Origin: Jacaranda mimosifolia | Taxonomy: Eukaryota > Streptophyta > Magnoliopsida > Lamiales > Bignoniaceae | Length of the DNA: 64,000 nt | Assembly (NCBI GenBank): GCA_018894105.1 | Contig: CM032125.1 | Coordinates: 34,457,032 to 34,521,031 of the forward strand | Reading direction: 5' to 3' | Part shown: positions 11,904 through 23,808 of the stretch, in pieces | How the letters are laid out: each line of letters starts with the position of its first letter | How positions within the stretch are numbered: the stretch's first letter is position 1 | Program-made: the position numbers and the translations under genes | The notes under the pieces: generated by a model | Told to the model about the DNA's origin: nothing | What the model saw: only the letters and a program-made list of their open reading frames with translations | Databases searched by the model: none

Positions 11904-12748
11904 CAGAGGTGGCTTCACATTTAATTAAGAAAGTTAGCCGCCTTAGACATTCAAATTTTGGAGGCCTCCTACATATATTTTTCTTTTATATTTTAAGCCT
12001 TAATAAGAAAAATATAAGGCCTTTTTCTTAAATATTTTGGACTTATAAAAAATATAAGGCCTTTAGTTTAAAAGTCCCATGCATTTTTTTTTTCCTTCTA
12101 GATTTTAGACATGAAAAAATGTACAAGACCTTTAATTTGAGGATTTTATTATTTAAAGTTAGATTAATTAATTAATTGATTATAATTAATCAGAAATATC
12201 TATTAATTTTGATTCTCATAAATCTCCCGTATCTTTTTAGATTTTTATTGTTTTTCTTATCAAACGCTAATTAAAATTAAATTTTGTAATGCTAATCACC
12301 AAATAACTTTGTTCATTTCCGATGCTAATCACTAATTCCTATATCTATCACTAGTAACATTAACTTCAATTCTCTCACTATAAATCAAGGTTATATTTCT
12401 TAGATTTCTTTTTCTTTTGCTTTGTCTGAAAGAAAATTTTAAAAATTAAAACTAATAAAATCTTACCTAAGGTCAACAATGTCTCAAGAAAGATTGAATT
12501 GGTTAGTTATGCTATCAATTGAAAAGGAAATATTACTAAAAATTGATTATAAAAACATAATTAATAATTTTATATTTCAAAAGGCTAGAAATATAAAACT
12601 TAGATAGTAATGTTTTAAATGGGAGATTCTTTTTCTTTCCCTCCCTATAAAGTACGAAATGCTTAATAAAGATACTTATATATTACAAATTAAACTTTTT
12701 ATTAAATATATTAGTGGCCTCATTTTTATGTGCCATCTTGGGCCTCCA
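11904..12748 (+). mobile_element. Decayed hAT element, copy in unit B
   Basis: Begins CAGAGGTGGCTTCACAT directly after GTGGTATC (11896-11903), the expected 8-bp target duplication. The start is typical of plant hAT elements with CAGAGGCGGCTC-like termini. The right terminus, present in A and D, is lost in a small deletion that joins GGCCTCCAA straight to AAAGGCAAC near 12748. A transposase C-terminal remnant lies inside. Confidence 0.65.
12416..12607 (+). pseudogene. hAT transposase C-terminal fragment (unit B)
   Basis: Same fragment as at 1028-1219 (MSQERLNWLVML, ending IKLR then TAG at 12605-12607). A TAA at 12440-12442 interrupts the upstream F-S-K-L-K-L-I-K block, so no intact reading frame remains. 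Confidence 0.6.
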
Positions 12749-12760
12749 AAAAGGCAACAT

Positions 12761-15700
12761 TCAAGGTCCTCCATTTTTAATAGGAAGCTGGTCAATTGTT
12801 GATTTCTCATCTCCAAATTCTTGTCCTCCCCACCTCCGCATGCGCTCTGTCGTTTGCTCAACCTGCAAATTGGTACATAGTTTCTTAACAAGACATCAAA
12901 AAGTTGTTTTCTTTTTAATTGGAAAAATAAATTAAAAAAACTAAAAAAAAATAAAATAAGCAAAATGACTAGTTAGAACTTATGACTGCAGAAAACCAGG
13001 CTTTGAGAATATGAAATAACCTTGAAGAAATGTAATAAAATAAATACAATTTGTGTTGTGTCTCAAAAGTTATAAACTAATGAAATTTGATATCCTGATT
13101 AATTAGGATTTGTATTCTGGCTTGGTTAGAACTAATTTGCTTTGATCTCGTATTTGTTTTCTTATCCTATCTAGTTACTCTTATAAATAGAAGTGTTCTT
13201 TGGTTATTTGGAACATCGTTTGGGTGAAAACTCATGGAGAGACTTTAGAATCTTCTGTTATATCTTTTTCAAAGTAGTAAACAAAATCCTACTAGCCATG
13301 TCTAGATAATGTAGTTCAAATTTGGGCGAATCACGCAAATCTTTGTGCTGCTTATTTTACATTCTCAATCTCATACTGTAACTTGCTTAACATTCAGTAA
13401 CGAAAAAACTAAGAAACTCAAGGTCGCTAGAAATTGGAATAGAGGATTTGAACTGTTAAAACTAACCTCCTTGTTCCAATTGGTTTTGTATAGCACCAGC
13501 ACGAGCAACAGTGTCTGCAACAATATTCCAGCTATCATGCCCCCCCAAAGTCCCTGCAAAAAAGAAAAATATAACATAAGACTTCAATTATGCTGTCTTT
13601 GGGCAGTATTATTGCAGATACCAGCAAACCAACAACAAAATTTTAGGACCTAAATATACTATAGATGCTTGTAAATAATCAAAATAACTTACCAGAACTC
13701 CAAGATGAGCCACATAACCAAGAACATATCCAAGAGGCAGACCAAAAACATAGTAACAAGCCAAGTTGATGTAGGCCACCAGTGCTTGCCATCCGCCTCC
13801 TATGGCAACACCTGCATTTTCAATCCAAAATACTCAGACAGACGATGGGGAATATAGTTCGTTAATTTGAATGTTTGCTACATATAATTCAATAGCATGC
13901 CTGATATCACTGGCTGGATGCTATTAAGAAGCATTGTGATTCCAAGTAGGCCTGAAAGATGAGCCACGGCCCGCCTCATATCTTGACTATTAGTAAAAAT
14001 AATAGGAAAGTAATTTCTAGTTGCAAGGATAATAATCATGCAAAGAATCCCAATCAGAAGGGATTGGAAGAGAGTCACATAGACTGAATATCTGGCCGCT
14101 CTAGGATGTCCCATGCCAAGCTCGTTTGAGACCCGAACGCTGAAATGGGAAGAAGTATGAAGATAAATGTTGCTGACCATGTAGAAATGGAGTGCTCGAA
14201 TGCACAAACATAGGGAGTGATTTATATTAGTATTTCACCTTATAGCAGCATTGACTCCTACGAATATCATTGTTTCCCAGCCATCGATGTTCATGCTAGA
14301 TGACAAACCAAAGAATGTATTAATACTTTAAAGAGCATGTATCGACAAGTATGTGCTGTATAAAGATCGTGTGGCTATTAACAATGATAAACAACATAGT
14401 GTATCTATGTCACTAAACAAAGCAATACACGTCACAATTCCTCATAATGATATAAATAGGAAAAATTGCTTCTACTATCAGATATTGATATGCTCCAACA
14501 ATGCCCTAGGGACACATTAGTAAAAATCCCAAATAACAAATATGACTTAATTGGATGGATCACAAAAATGCACCCAGATGTGCCATTAATCCCAAATGAG
14601 ATTGACCTACCAAAGACTCAATCAATATAAATACCAATTTCCACAGCAAAAAAGAACATTGAAACATATTTTCAGACTCGACCACTATTTATACGCTGGT
14701 GCATTCTTGAAATAGAATCTCATTGCTCAATATTTTTTGAAAAGGCTATGGAATCCAATTCTGTGCGACATTGTACTACACATTAAGAAGAATACATTAT
14801 CATAGTGCATAAATCATAATACAAATAGCTAAAGTTGGCTCTTCTTTCAAATTAGCAAATGAAATTTTGTATCCCATATGTTTAATAGATCATAAGAAAG
14901 TAATTTATGCTCACCATATAGAAAGGGCACCAACTGAAGTAACAGCATTATCAAGATGGCCAGTGAGGATAATGATGCTCATCATATACCATATCTCCAG
15001 GCATAGCATAACAGCAGATGCTAAAGACAGCCTTACAAAAGCCCAAATGTCGCGAAAAGCGGCCCAAGTGAACCCCTTCCAACCATCCTTACACCAAAAA
15101 ACAACATAAACATATTGCGAAATTGCAGTGCCCCAACTCGTTAGATCAAACGCTATGGCTGCACCAGTTGGTCCCCAACCAAATACATCAATAAAGAGCC
15201 AACACAAAAGAATTGTTGAAAGCAGAGTAATTGCTCCTATCCATGCAATAACCGTAACTTTGCTTTGGGCTTGAAGAAACTTTTGGGTTGGAAAAGTGAC
15301 AGCTAGGGAATACAAGTGAGGGAGAATCATGAGTGTGTAAACTCCTGCAGGATCGGCAATGTCTTCCCGTTGTCCAAGGAACTTAAGAATTGGAGTAGCA
15401 AATATATAGAGTGGAGAAACAATGACACAGGTAGCTACAAGAATTATGGTGGAGCGTTGCATGTAAACACCGAGCATGTGGACTTGTCCAGCACCAAATG
15501 CCTGACCACAGAGAGTCTCAAGGGCACTCCCCATACCAAGCTACAACATATTGCAAATTTCCATATTAGACTCTTTCAAGCTTAGGTTTCAGTATTAGGT
15601 ACACAACTAATGTGGCATATCTAAAATACAAAATGATCGAAGTTATCTAGAATGCTGCAATTAGATTATCATGTGTAGTCATATATGGAAACATAGAACT

Positions 15701-17369
15701 CCTCTATAATAACAAGAACTACGGGCCGTTTGGTTTTATTTCCAAGACCCATTTCCATTTTCAGCAATTTCTAAAAGTTAAAAAGTAGTTATAATTTTGA
15801 AATGAAAATGGAAAATGTGTTTTGATGAATTGTTGGAAAATAATGTTTAAAGTAGGTGTAGGGCTGAAAAAATAGTTGGCTTATATTTTTTTATGTTTAA
15901 AAAAATTTATTCTTTAAAAATATATATATTTTATTAATTTTAAAATGATAATGCGTACTTTATATCAAATCAAATTTAAATTTGATTAATATGATAATAG
16001 GATGATAGTGTAAGTTTAGATAGAATTTGAAAATGAAAATAAGAATATTTTGAGTGAAAATAGGGAGAAAGTGATAGTTTTTATTTTTTTTACCCCCAGT
16101 GGAAATGGAAACGGTGTGTGGAAATGAAACCAAACAGGACGTAAATTCTAAATTTTGTGAACACATTTAGTAAGATAAACTATTGTGGATACATGTAATG
16201 GATCTGCAAAAGACACAAATATATTTCTAGAGAGAACTTCTTGGACTAACATTTCTTTCTTATGAGCTGTGTTTTAACCTTGCATTAATATATAGTCAAG
16301 ATGCTACAAATCCATTGTATTGCCTTTTCCCATTAGCACTTTTGCTTTTTTTGTTTTATCTTGTAAAAGAGATCTATGCAAGGCAATAATTTTGGACATC
16401 ATAAGGTAAATTTACTTTTACATTGACTCAAACCTCAATTTGTTGGAGTATAAAATGTTATAACACAAAACTCCAAGTATCATATGGACAGAAGATCCAG
16501 CCTCTATATATAGGAAAAATTAAAGAATTGACTATTATTGAAAAACAAAAATTATAGCTACTGAAATCTCATAATACTCATCATAAGCTTGATAATAATT
16601 TGGTACTTAATTAGAAAAATAAAGCAGTCAAATTATAATAAAAACACGTGAATCCATTATACAATAAAAATGATGTATTATGTGAGCCCATGTATTAAGA
16701 ATTAAGAAGGTCACTATCTCAGTAATAAATCTAATATTATTAAACAAATCAAGAAAAAAAACCACACAACAAGAGCATACTAAGAGAAAAAGGGAGAACA
16801 AGCAAAAATCAAACCGACAACCTCAATATTTCTTCAGTTTAAATTCCTGCTCCATCTTATGAATATATGATATATATATATGTATTAGATATTTTCTTAT
16901 AAAAATAATTAATTCAGAATCAAATATACTTGCAATCAGCAATGAGATGGAATAGAGAATTGAAATTTCTTACCACATGCAAAACTACCAAGAAAGAAAA
17001 AGAAGATAAAACGAAGACCAATCACAAATAAACACACGAAAGGACAATTAAAAAACTATATATGCAATAAATAGTAAGTGAACTGACCAAGAATCCGAAA
17101 GAAAAGGTAGCGATAACTGAGAGTGCAATAGAAAAAGCGGAGAGTTCGATATCTCCGATATGGCCGACGAACGCGTTGATGACGGAGGTGTTTCCGTACT
17201 GGCAGAGGATCTGAAAAGCTATGGGGCCGCCGATTCTCCACAGCTTGGCTGATTCTATGCCGAAAACTCTACGCCATGCTTTTAGCCCCTTCAAGGCCGG
17301 CAGGTAGTCTCCGTCGTCTCCGATCAGCTGGTCCTGACCGGAGCTCGGTTCTAGCAGCGGTGCCTCCAT
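12761..17369 (-). CDS. MATE-family (DETOXIFICATION) transporter, paralogue B, intact
   Basis: Predicted multidrug-and-toxin-extrusion transporter of 503 aa, a 12-helix proton-coupled antiporter of the vacuolar or plasma membrane. Exons in transcription order are 17369-17088, 15540-14915, 14295-14239, 14139-13901, 13811-13693, 13553-13467 and 12862-12761; the sum is 1512 bp including TGA at 12761-12763. The start MEAPLLEPSSG fits related plant proteins. Conserved blocks are CGQAFGAGQ (residues 105-113), FPTQKFLQAQ (177-186) and VRVSNELG (323-330), and the protein ends ...QLPIKNGGP. Sequence style is closest to the Arabidopsis DTX33-35 group (DTX35 is a flower flavonoid transporter); this is from memory of the family, so the substrate is unknown. 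Intron 4 has a GC donor. Intron 1 carries a MITE. It is the only undamaged copy in the window. Confidence 0.9.
13812..13900 (-). other. GC-AG intron (intron 4 of gene B)
   Basis: Exon 4 ends ATATCAG and the intron begins GCATGC rather than GT; the acceptor is TGCAG before GTGTTGCC. Using this GC donor gives exon 4 of exactly 239 bp and keeps the VISG-VAIGGG reading frame. Genes A (3368-3367) and D (62227-62226) have the same GC donor, while gene C has GTGTTG at the same position. Confidence 0.85.
15722..16141. mobile_element. MITE in intron 1 of gene B (PIF/Harbinger-like)
   Basis: About 420 bp with inverted ends: GGGCCGTTTGGTTTTATTTC on the left and GAAATGAAACCAAACAGGAC on the right. Paralogue A has no insert at the equivalent position (near 5229), so it entered after the A/B duplication. 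TA-rich flanks are compatible with a 3-bp target duplication, but the match is imperfect. No coding sequence is present. Confidence 0.65.
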
Positions 17370-17468
17370 TGGGTGCGGGTGGTCGTGGGAGTGGGTGGGA
17401 GGGAGGCACAGGAAGTTGCTCTCGAGCTACACTTTGTAATGTCTTATCATATGGTTTCTTAGGACAGA

Positions 17469-17479
17469 ATAATATATAG
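17469..17479 (-). promoter_or_regulatory. Putative TATA box of gene B
   Basis: CTATATATTATT on the minus strand, about 100 bp upstream of the ATG at 17369. It is conserved in A. No transcription start is known. Confidence 0.5.
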
Positions 17480-17527
17480 TAATAAATGTCACTATTACAG
17501 TTAGCACCCCCATGCGAAAACTACTCT

Positions 17528-17850
17528 TAGGTTGTGATTACTTGTCTTTTAATTTTTTCATTCTCATTTTTTGGAAAAAATAGTGAGGTTTTTTTGTTTA
17601 TGAGGTGGAAAAAAAAATTATGAGGTAGTGATTGTTTGTAAGGTAAAATTATAATAATTATAGTTGATGTGACAGATGAGAGAAAGTAAAGTGGTGATTA
17701 TTTGTGAGAATCTTTTGTAAGGAAAAGTTGTGAGAATGTATTTAGTTATGAGATTTTTTTTTCATGAAATTTGTGAAGTGGTGATTAGTTATGAAAGTTT
17801 TTATGAGACAATTTTAAAAGATTGTGATTGGTTAAAGTTTATTTTAAGTA
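17528..17850. other. Unidentified segment with recurring GTGATTa/gTTtgtGAG motif
   Basis: Upstream of B this segment repeats a degenerate motif resembling GTGATTAGTTATGAG about six times (near 17525, 17627, 17694, 17739, 17772 and 17821). The spacing is irregular. It is absent from the matching position upstream of A, so it may be an inserted element with subterminal repeats, but no ends were recognised. Confidence 0.35.
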
Positions 17851-18589
17851 AGTAAATGTATGTATTATTTATATATACAATATTGTAGAATAAATTAACA
17901 TTAATTTATTATTATTATCTAAAATATTCTGTATATTTAATGAAATTTAATATTGAATAAATTTATTATTTTATTTGATTAAAATTTGTAAATTTGTTGT
18001 GTGAATTTAATAATTTATATATTGAATATAAATATAATATATTCATGTATATTCAATAAACATATATTAAGTATTTAATAATAATGTAAATATTGCATAT
18101 ATACTAAATATTTGTTGAATATATTTAATATATTCGTATATTTCCCATTAAATATTAATTATTTATTTATTAATATATATTAAAAATAAATTCTTTATGT
18201 ATATCGATTAAATATATATTAAATATCACAACATATATTAAATATTGCATACAACGGACAAATTCATTACCTATATTAAATATTAAATATATACTACATA
18301 TTCATTAAATATTTATTTTAAAATTGTACTATAATTTATTCGTTAACATGTTGTTATTTATTTATTAACATATATATATACATATTAAATATTATTTTTT
18401 ATGCGTATCATTAAATATATATAAAATATTTAATCATATATTAAATATTAAATGTGTACTATAAATTCCTTAAGTATATTAAAAATACTATTATTTTTTA
18501 AATAGTCGAAGGGTCAATTCACCTGCTACGAAAAAAGGCTCGTCCTTCCCAAAGCGACAACTTTTCATCCTGTGTTTGTTTCCTATATT

Positions 18590-21310
18590 GACTCTATTGA
18601 TCAAATGTGTGGATGCGGATCAAAGCTTTGTCTACGGCACCAATGGAAAGATTTGGTGCAAACACATTTGATTTTTCAGAAGATGACATTTTCCTCACAA
18701 TTCACGTGATACAGAGTATTTGCTCTAAGTAATGCTAGAGAAGATTTTGAAAATGGCTAAAGCTTAATTTGGTAAATTCATTATTAAAAAAAAGGTGCTT
18801 CCATAAATGGACCTTCATATATAAGAGAAATATCAATAAAATGAAAGATGGACTTGGCCGAAGATTCTAATCCAACTCTTATAAAGACCCCGTAAATTGA
18901 TTGAAGGAGAACTCTAAATATTTTTATACTCATAGTATTTTTTAGAAGTAATTAAGCGGCTTCCTAATTAGGGATCATACTTAAGATTCTTTAACACAAA
19001 ATTTTTAAAAAAATATTGAAGCAACATTAATCCTGCATCATATGTCAAAATGATGGGTTAATCAACATGTTTTAACGTTATATTAACAAAATATATTTTA
19101 AAACAAAGAAATAATTAAAATAATGTTAAGGATCTTTTTATGTGTCTTGTGTTTTTATTTATATAATTCCATTAAATGAGCTTGAAGTAAGACACATAGA
19201 ACATTATAAACATATAATAATGTTGTAATTATTTAATATTCTTCTGACATAATACAAAGTAATGGGCTTGAAAGCAAATGATTTGACCCAAAATCTCCAA
19301 GTAATGCCAGTCAAATAATAATTGTTCTGTTCAAAGCTTTTAGTTCAATGACTTCAATTTTTTTTATTATGTGAAAGGTCTCGTATTTGAACCCGAATGA
19401 GTTCTTCTATGCACTTACTTGTAGCGTTTGTACTTTCAGTTAATCGATTTGATAATTGAATTCTATTGACTTCTTGTAGGATAACTTTTTTTTAATTTGA
19501 TAATTAATTTTTATTAACTATATGTAATATATATATATATATATATAAACAAAACAAAAAAAACTAGTAATTGTTCGTGCTAATAATCACTGTGGATTCT
19601 AGTGGTACAAACATATTTGATTAGTAAAATATTTGGCTATAAAAATCTGATTATTTAATGTATGATAAAATATTGATAAATATATTGACCTATATGCATC
19701 TAAAGTTAGTCAAATTCACGTCTCTTCTAATACTAGCACTTCTTAGTAGTGGAAGTTCAACCTGACAAGATTAATAGTCCACACGGTTCAAAAAGAGGGG
19801 TCCTCTTCTTTTCTCTGCTATTTTAGCTTTTTAACTCAATAATTAATATGAATAAAATAACAAATTTCCTTAATTACCTCAAATAAGTAAGTAAGAATTG
19901 GAATCTTTTCGGGAAAAAACTAAAAAGGGAAGAAAATGATGGAATTTGACATGGATAACTTTAGGTATGTCCAAAATAAGATGAATATTTCAAAATTATT
20001 CTTGAGTTTACTTTCCTTTGTTTGGAGTGAATTTGAGCTGACCGATCATTAGATTAAAAATTCAAATTAGACCATACTAATCACAACCACTTGCTAATAG
20101 AATCTATAAATGCTTCATATAATAGATAATTTTAGAGTGAATTATGCTTACAATCCCTGAAGTTTGATGAAGTTACGAAAAGGTCCTCACTGTTTAAAAA
20201 TTATAATAACCTCCTTAAACTATGTCATTGTCTAATAATTTACTCTAATCATTAGATATCATTAAGGTTATAAATAAATATTCAAAAATTCGTTTACCAT
20301 CTACATTCATGCCCATGTATACAAAATTTATCCACATCCATTTAATACAAATATTATCCGTATTCGATTGTTAGATATTTGATTATAAATTGATATGAAT
20401 ATAATAAATGTGTATCCGATACAAATATATATTTATTAAATAATATATTATTTATATTTTTTAATAAAATTCTCATAATCCATATATGTGTATATATATA
20501 TAAATTATAATTGAAGAATTGGGAAGAAAAAAGAATAAATTTAAAAAATTATTGCAAAGTTAATCATCATAATTATTGTTGGTTGACTTCATAATTAATA
20601 TACTTAATGACATTATTGTTATTAATAAGTACTAATAATCAATTTTAAAATTAATTATTAATTAAAAATTATGCTATTTGTTTAATTGCTTTCGTTTTAA
20701 TGAAATTATATAGTTTCTTCGATTAATTAAAATATATATTTATTATATATTCATAAATTCACGCATTTAGATATTTGTAAATGAATATCTAAATAATTAT
20801 CATATAATATGAATATAAAATAATAAAAGAATAAGTTTAATAAAATATGAATGCATATGAATAATTATAATCCAATACAGATATATTCGAATCTGATCGA
20901 TATCCGATATGTACAAATTTAGATATCATTTTTAAATATCCATCAAATCTGTGTCCATATCCGTATCCGAATATTCAAAAAGTTAAATGGATACGAATAT
21001 AAAAACAATATATCCAATCCATTTAATATTGTTTACACCCTTATATACCATTAAGATTTTTTATTTGCCATTAGAAAAAATATGTAAAATTCTAAAATTG
21101 CCCTTCTAATTAACAACTCATTGAATAAAAATACAAAAATGCCCTTAAGTCTCAATAAAAATCACCCTTATGTGAATACCATAATTATTTTCGGAAACTA
21201 ATCTATTGACATTTATACCTCATTTCCTCCAATATCAATTTTTGCGTCAATTCATTCGGTAATCTCCCAACAACCCTAACTCCTTTTGCTTTCAAAATTT
21301 AGGATCAAAG
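18590..21310. repeat. Segmental direct repeat, copy 2 (upstream flank of B)
   Basis: Matches 9690-11600. It carries an additional hAT-like insertion at 20267-21045 that is absent from copy 1. Past about 21310 the two flanks diverge, which marks a duplication breakpoint. No gene is supported here. Confidence 0.75.
20267..21045. mobile_element. hAT-like non-autonomous element in the B flank
   Basis: About 779 bp flanked by TATCATTAAG (20257-20266) and TACCATTAAG (21046-21055), 9 of 10 bases identical. The A flank has a continuous match at about 11330, which supplies the empty site. The right end reads TATAAGGGTGTAAAC in reverse, resembling hAT termini. The interior is rich in ATCCGTATCC-like words and has no coding sequence. 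Confidence 0.55.
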
Positions 21311-21462
21311 CTGCGAATTGAGACCTTAAAAACCCAACTCTTGAATAAGATATTTCTAGAACTCATATCATAACTAGGCAATAGTAAACAGTGCAATCGA
21401 AACTAATGCTACTAAAAACCAAGTTCTTTTAGAAGAGATATTCCTTACTAAGGACTTCCACT

Positions 21463-22159
21463 TAGGACTGTCAACGGGTCTGATTTGGATCGGATCTGTC
21501 ATATCCGAATTCGAATTTGATTAACAAAATTTATATCCGAATCCGACCCGAAATTCGATAGGATATTTGTTAATTAGTACCATATCCGAATCTGATGGAT
21601 ATCCAAAATCCAGTTAAAAAATCCGATCCGATTTCATTTTTTTTCTTTCTTGTTTTTTCCTTTTAAATTTAATAAAAATATTGTATTTATAAAGTAAATA
21701 TATGTCATATTTGAATTTTTAACAAATTTTTATTATATATTAGTCAAAAAGTTAAATATTTGAATATTAAAGTCCTTTTTCACATTATATTAATGTATAG
21801 ATAAACTATTATATGTTATTATATTTGATATTTTATCAATATCCCTCTTATTTTTTAGGTTAAAAAACTCAATATTAATAGTATAATATAGATATTAGGT
21901 CAATATAGTATATAGATTTTATTTTAAAATATTATTAATATTATATATAAGAGTATTAATTTAATAAAAAATATTAAAGTTTGGATTCGGATCTTTAATG
22001 GATCGGATTGCTTAATTCCATATCCAATCCATTTATTTCGGATTTTGAATATTTATAATCGGATCTGATCCATCGAATATTTTAATCGGATAAAATTCCT
22101 AAAATTCAGATCGAATTCAGATTGGATTTGGACTAAAATCCGATTCATTGACAGCCCTA
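21463..22159. mobile_element. hAT MITE abutting the stop codon of MATE C
   Basis: 697 bp beginning TAGGACTGTCAACGGGTC and ending TTGACAGCCCTA, with perfect 8-bp duplications CTTCCACT at 21455-21462 and 22160-22167. These are hAT-type ends. The interior repeats GGATCGGATC/TATCCGAATC-like words. The right duplication overlaps the first base of the stop codon of MATE C (22167-22169). Confidence 0.85.
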
Positions 22160-22683
22160 CTTCCACTTAGTCATTCACAGTGCCTTGCCCTCCCCATAAG
22201 GATATGCGCTTAGTCGTCTTCTCAACCTGCAAGTTGAAGATCCTCGATATGATTCAAGGAAGTTGAATAAATTTAGTAACTGAGGTAAAATATTCAGAAA
22301 TCATATATATATATGTATATATATGTGTGTGTAGGAACAATGACCTCATGATTCCAGTTTGTTCTATAAAGCATCAGCAAGAGGAGAAGCGTCTACAGAG
22401 CCATTCCCCCCATCATGCCACCCCATAGTCCCTTTCAAATAAGGAAAAAGAAAAGCAACAATGGCATAAAAGAGGTGGTTAAAGAGAAGAAATTTACATA
22501 ATGAATCCAAATATAGCATCAAAATATGTTATAAGATGTTTCTATAAGCTCATATATCTTATAAAATGTTTTTAGAGCTTATAAACTATTTATATCTTAT
22601 TTTGAAAATAAGGTTTTAAATTATTTAGATAACATAAAAATTAGAGTTTATGATAGCCAAAATTACATGGTTTATTAAAAATT

Positions 22684-22838
22684 TAAAAATACATTAGGAA
22701 CATTGTACTTTCTTTAAAACAAATAAAACCTACATTTTACTTTGGGAGCTCACACGATCTTTTAAAATACATTAGGAACATCATACTTTATTTAAGACCT
22801 ACATTTTACTTTGGAAGCACATATGATCTTTTTTTTTA
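22684..22838. repeat. 78-bp direct duplication in intron 5 of MATE C
   Basis: ACATTAGGAACATTGTACTT at 22691 and ACATTAGGAACATCATACTT at 22769 start two copies of a roughly 78-bp unit that also contains CCTACATTTTACTTTGG. The copies differ by small indels. Confidence 0.8.
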
Positions 22839-23546
22839 AATTTATTTTAGTGAGGAGTTTATATACTCACTCAAAAAGTTCAGTGAGTCTATAAGCTCCT
22901 CATAATATTTTATAAAATATCATAAAATGTTGTATATTTTTTAAATTTATAACTTCCAAAATAAGATGCTAGGAGTTCCTATTCAAGTGTAAAATTTAAA
23001 AGAGCCCCTTTAATCTTAACCATATTCATTACAATTGTCATTAATTTGAACATTTTATAAACTCTAAAATCTTATTTTATCTAAATATTCAAGAGTTTAC
23101 TTGTAGATTTAGCATTTTATAAACTCCAACTTATCTTATGACATATAAAAGCTTATAAGATCTTTTAAATAAATTAAACCAAACACCATCTTAACCCACG
23201 TCCAATTCCTCAGAGTTGTCGTTCCAAATAGCAAGACATATAGAACTTCAAGAGCAAAATTTACCATCACTCCCATATTAGCCATAAAACCAAGAGCATA
23301 TCCCAAAGGCAGACCAAACGCGTAATAACAAGCCAAGTTAATGTAAGTTACCAGCGCTTGCCACCCTCCTCCTATGGCAACACCTGCAAAGGGACTCAAA
23401 CCAAATTAAGATGGAGATCCAAATGTACAAAAATCCATGTGTATTACATTTTAGTTCGAATCAACACCTGATATCACAGGTTGGACGCTATTGAGAACCA
23501 TCGTAATTCCAAGGAGACCCGAAAGGCGAGCAACAACTATTTGCAT

Positions 23547-23761
23547 TGTCAAACCAGCCAACTCAGCCAACTGAATGATATTTCTTACTGGCATTTTTGT
23601 TACAAAGTTTGTTATTTTCATATTCCTTTTGCTCCACATGTAAAACAATAATTGGTTATACTTTTACAGCCTTTTGGCCACTGCATGTATATATTTACAC
23701 TGTAATCAGAATTCAATCAATATATACAAAAATTGTTCCAGCGTCTTTTTCTTTCCCATCA
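23547..23761 (+). repeat. 5' LTR of Copia 1
   Basis: 215 bp with TG...CA ends. The second half (GTAAAACAAT to the end) is matched by the 3' LTR with few changes. The primer-binding site begins at the next base. Confidence 0.9.
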
Positions 23762-23808
23762 TGGTATCAAAGCCTTTCTTCCTCTTTTCATAACGTCATT
23801 TTTTTTTA

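Noticed and set aside
14867..15109. Plus-strand open frame opposite exon 2 of MATE B (a similar one at 63158-63406 opposite MATE D)
   Set aside because: It is the antisense shadow of the conserved MATE exon; similarity between the two comes from the paralogous coding strand.
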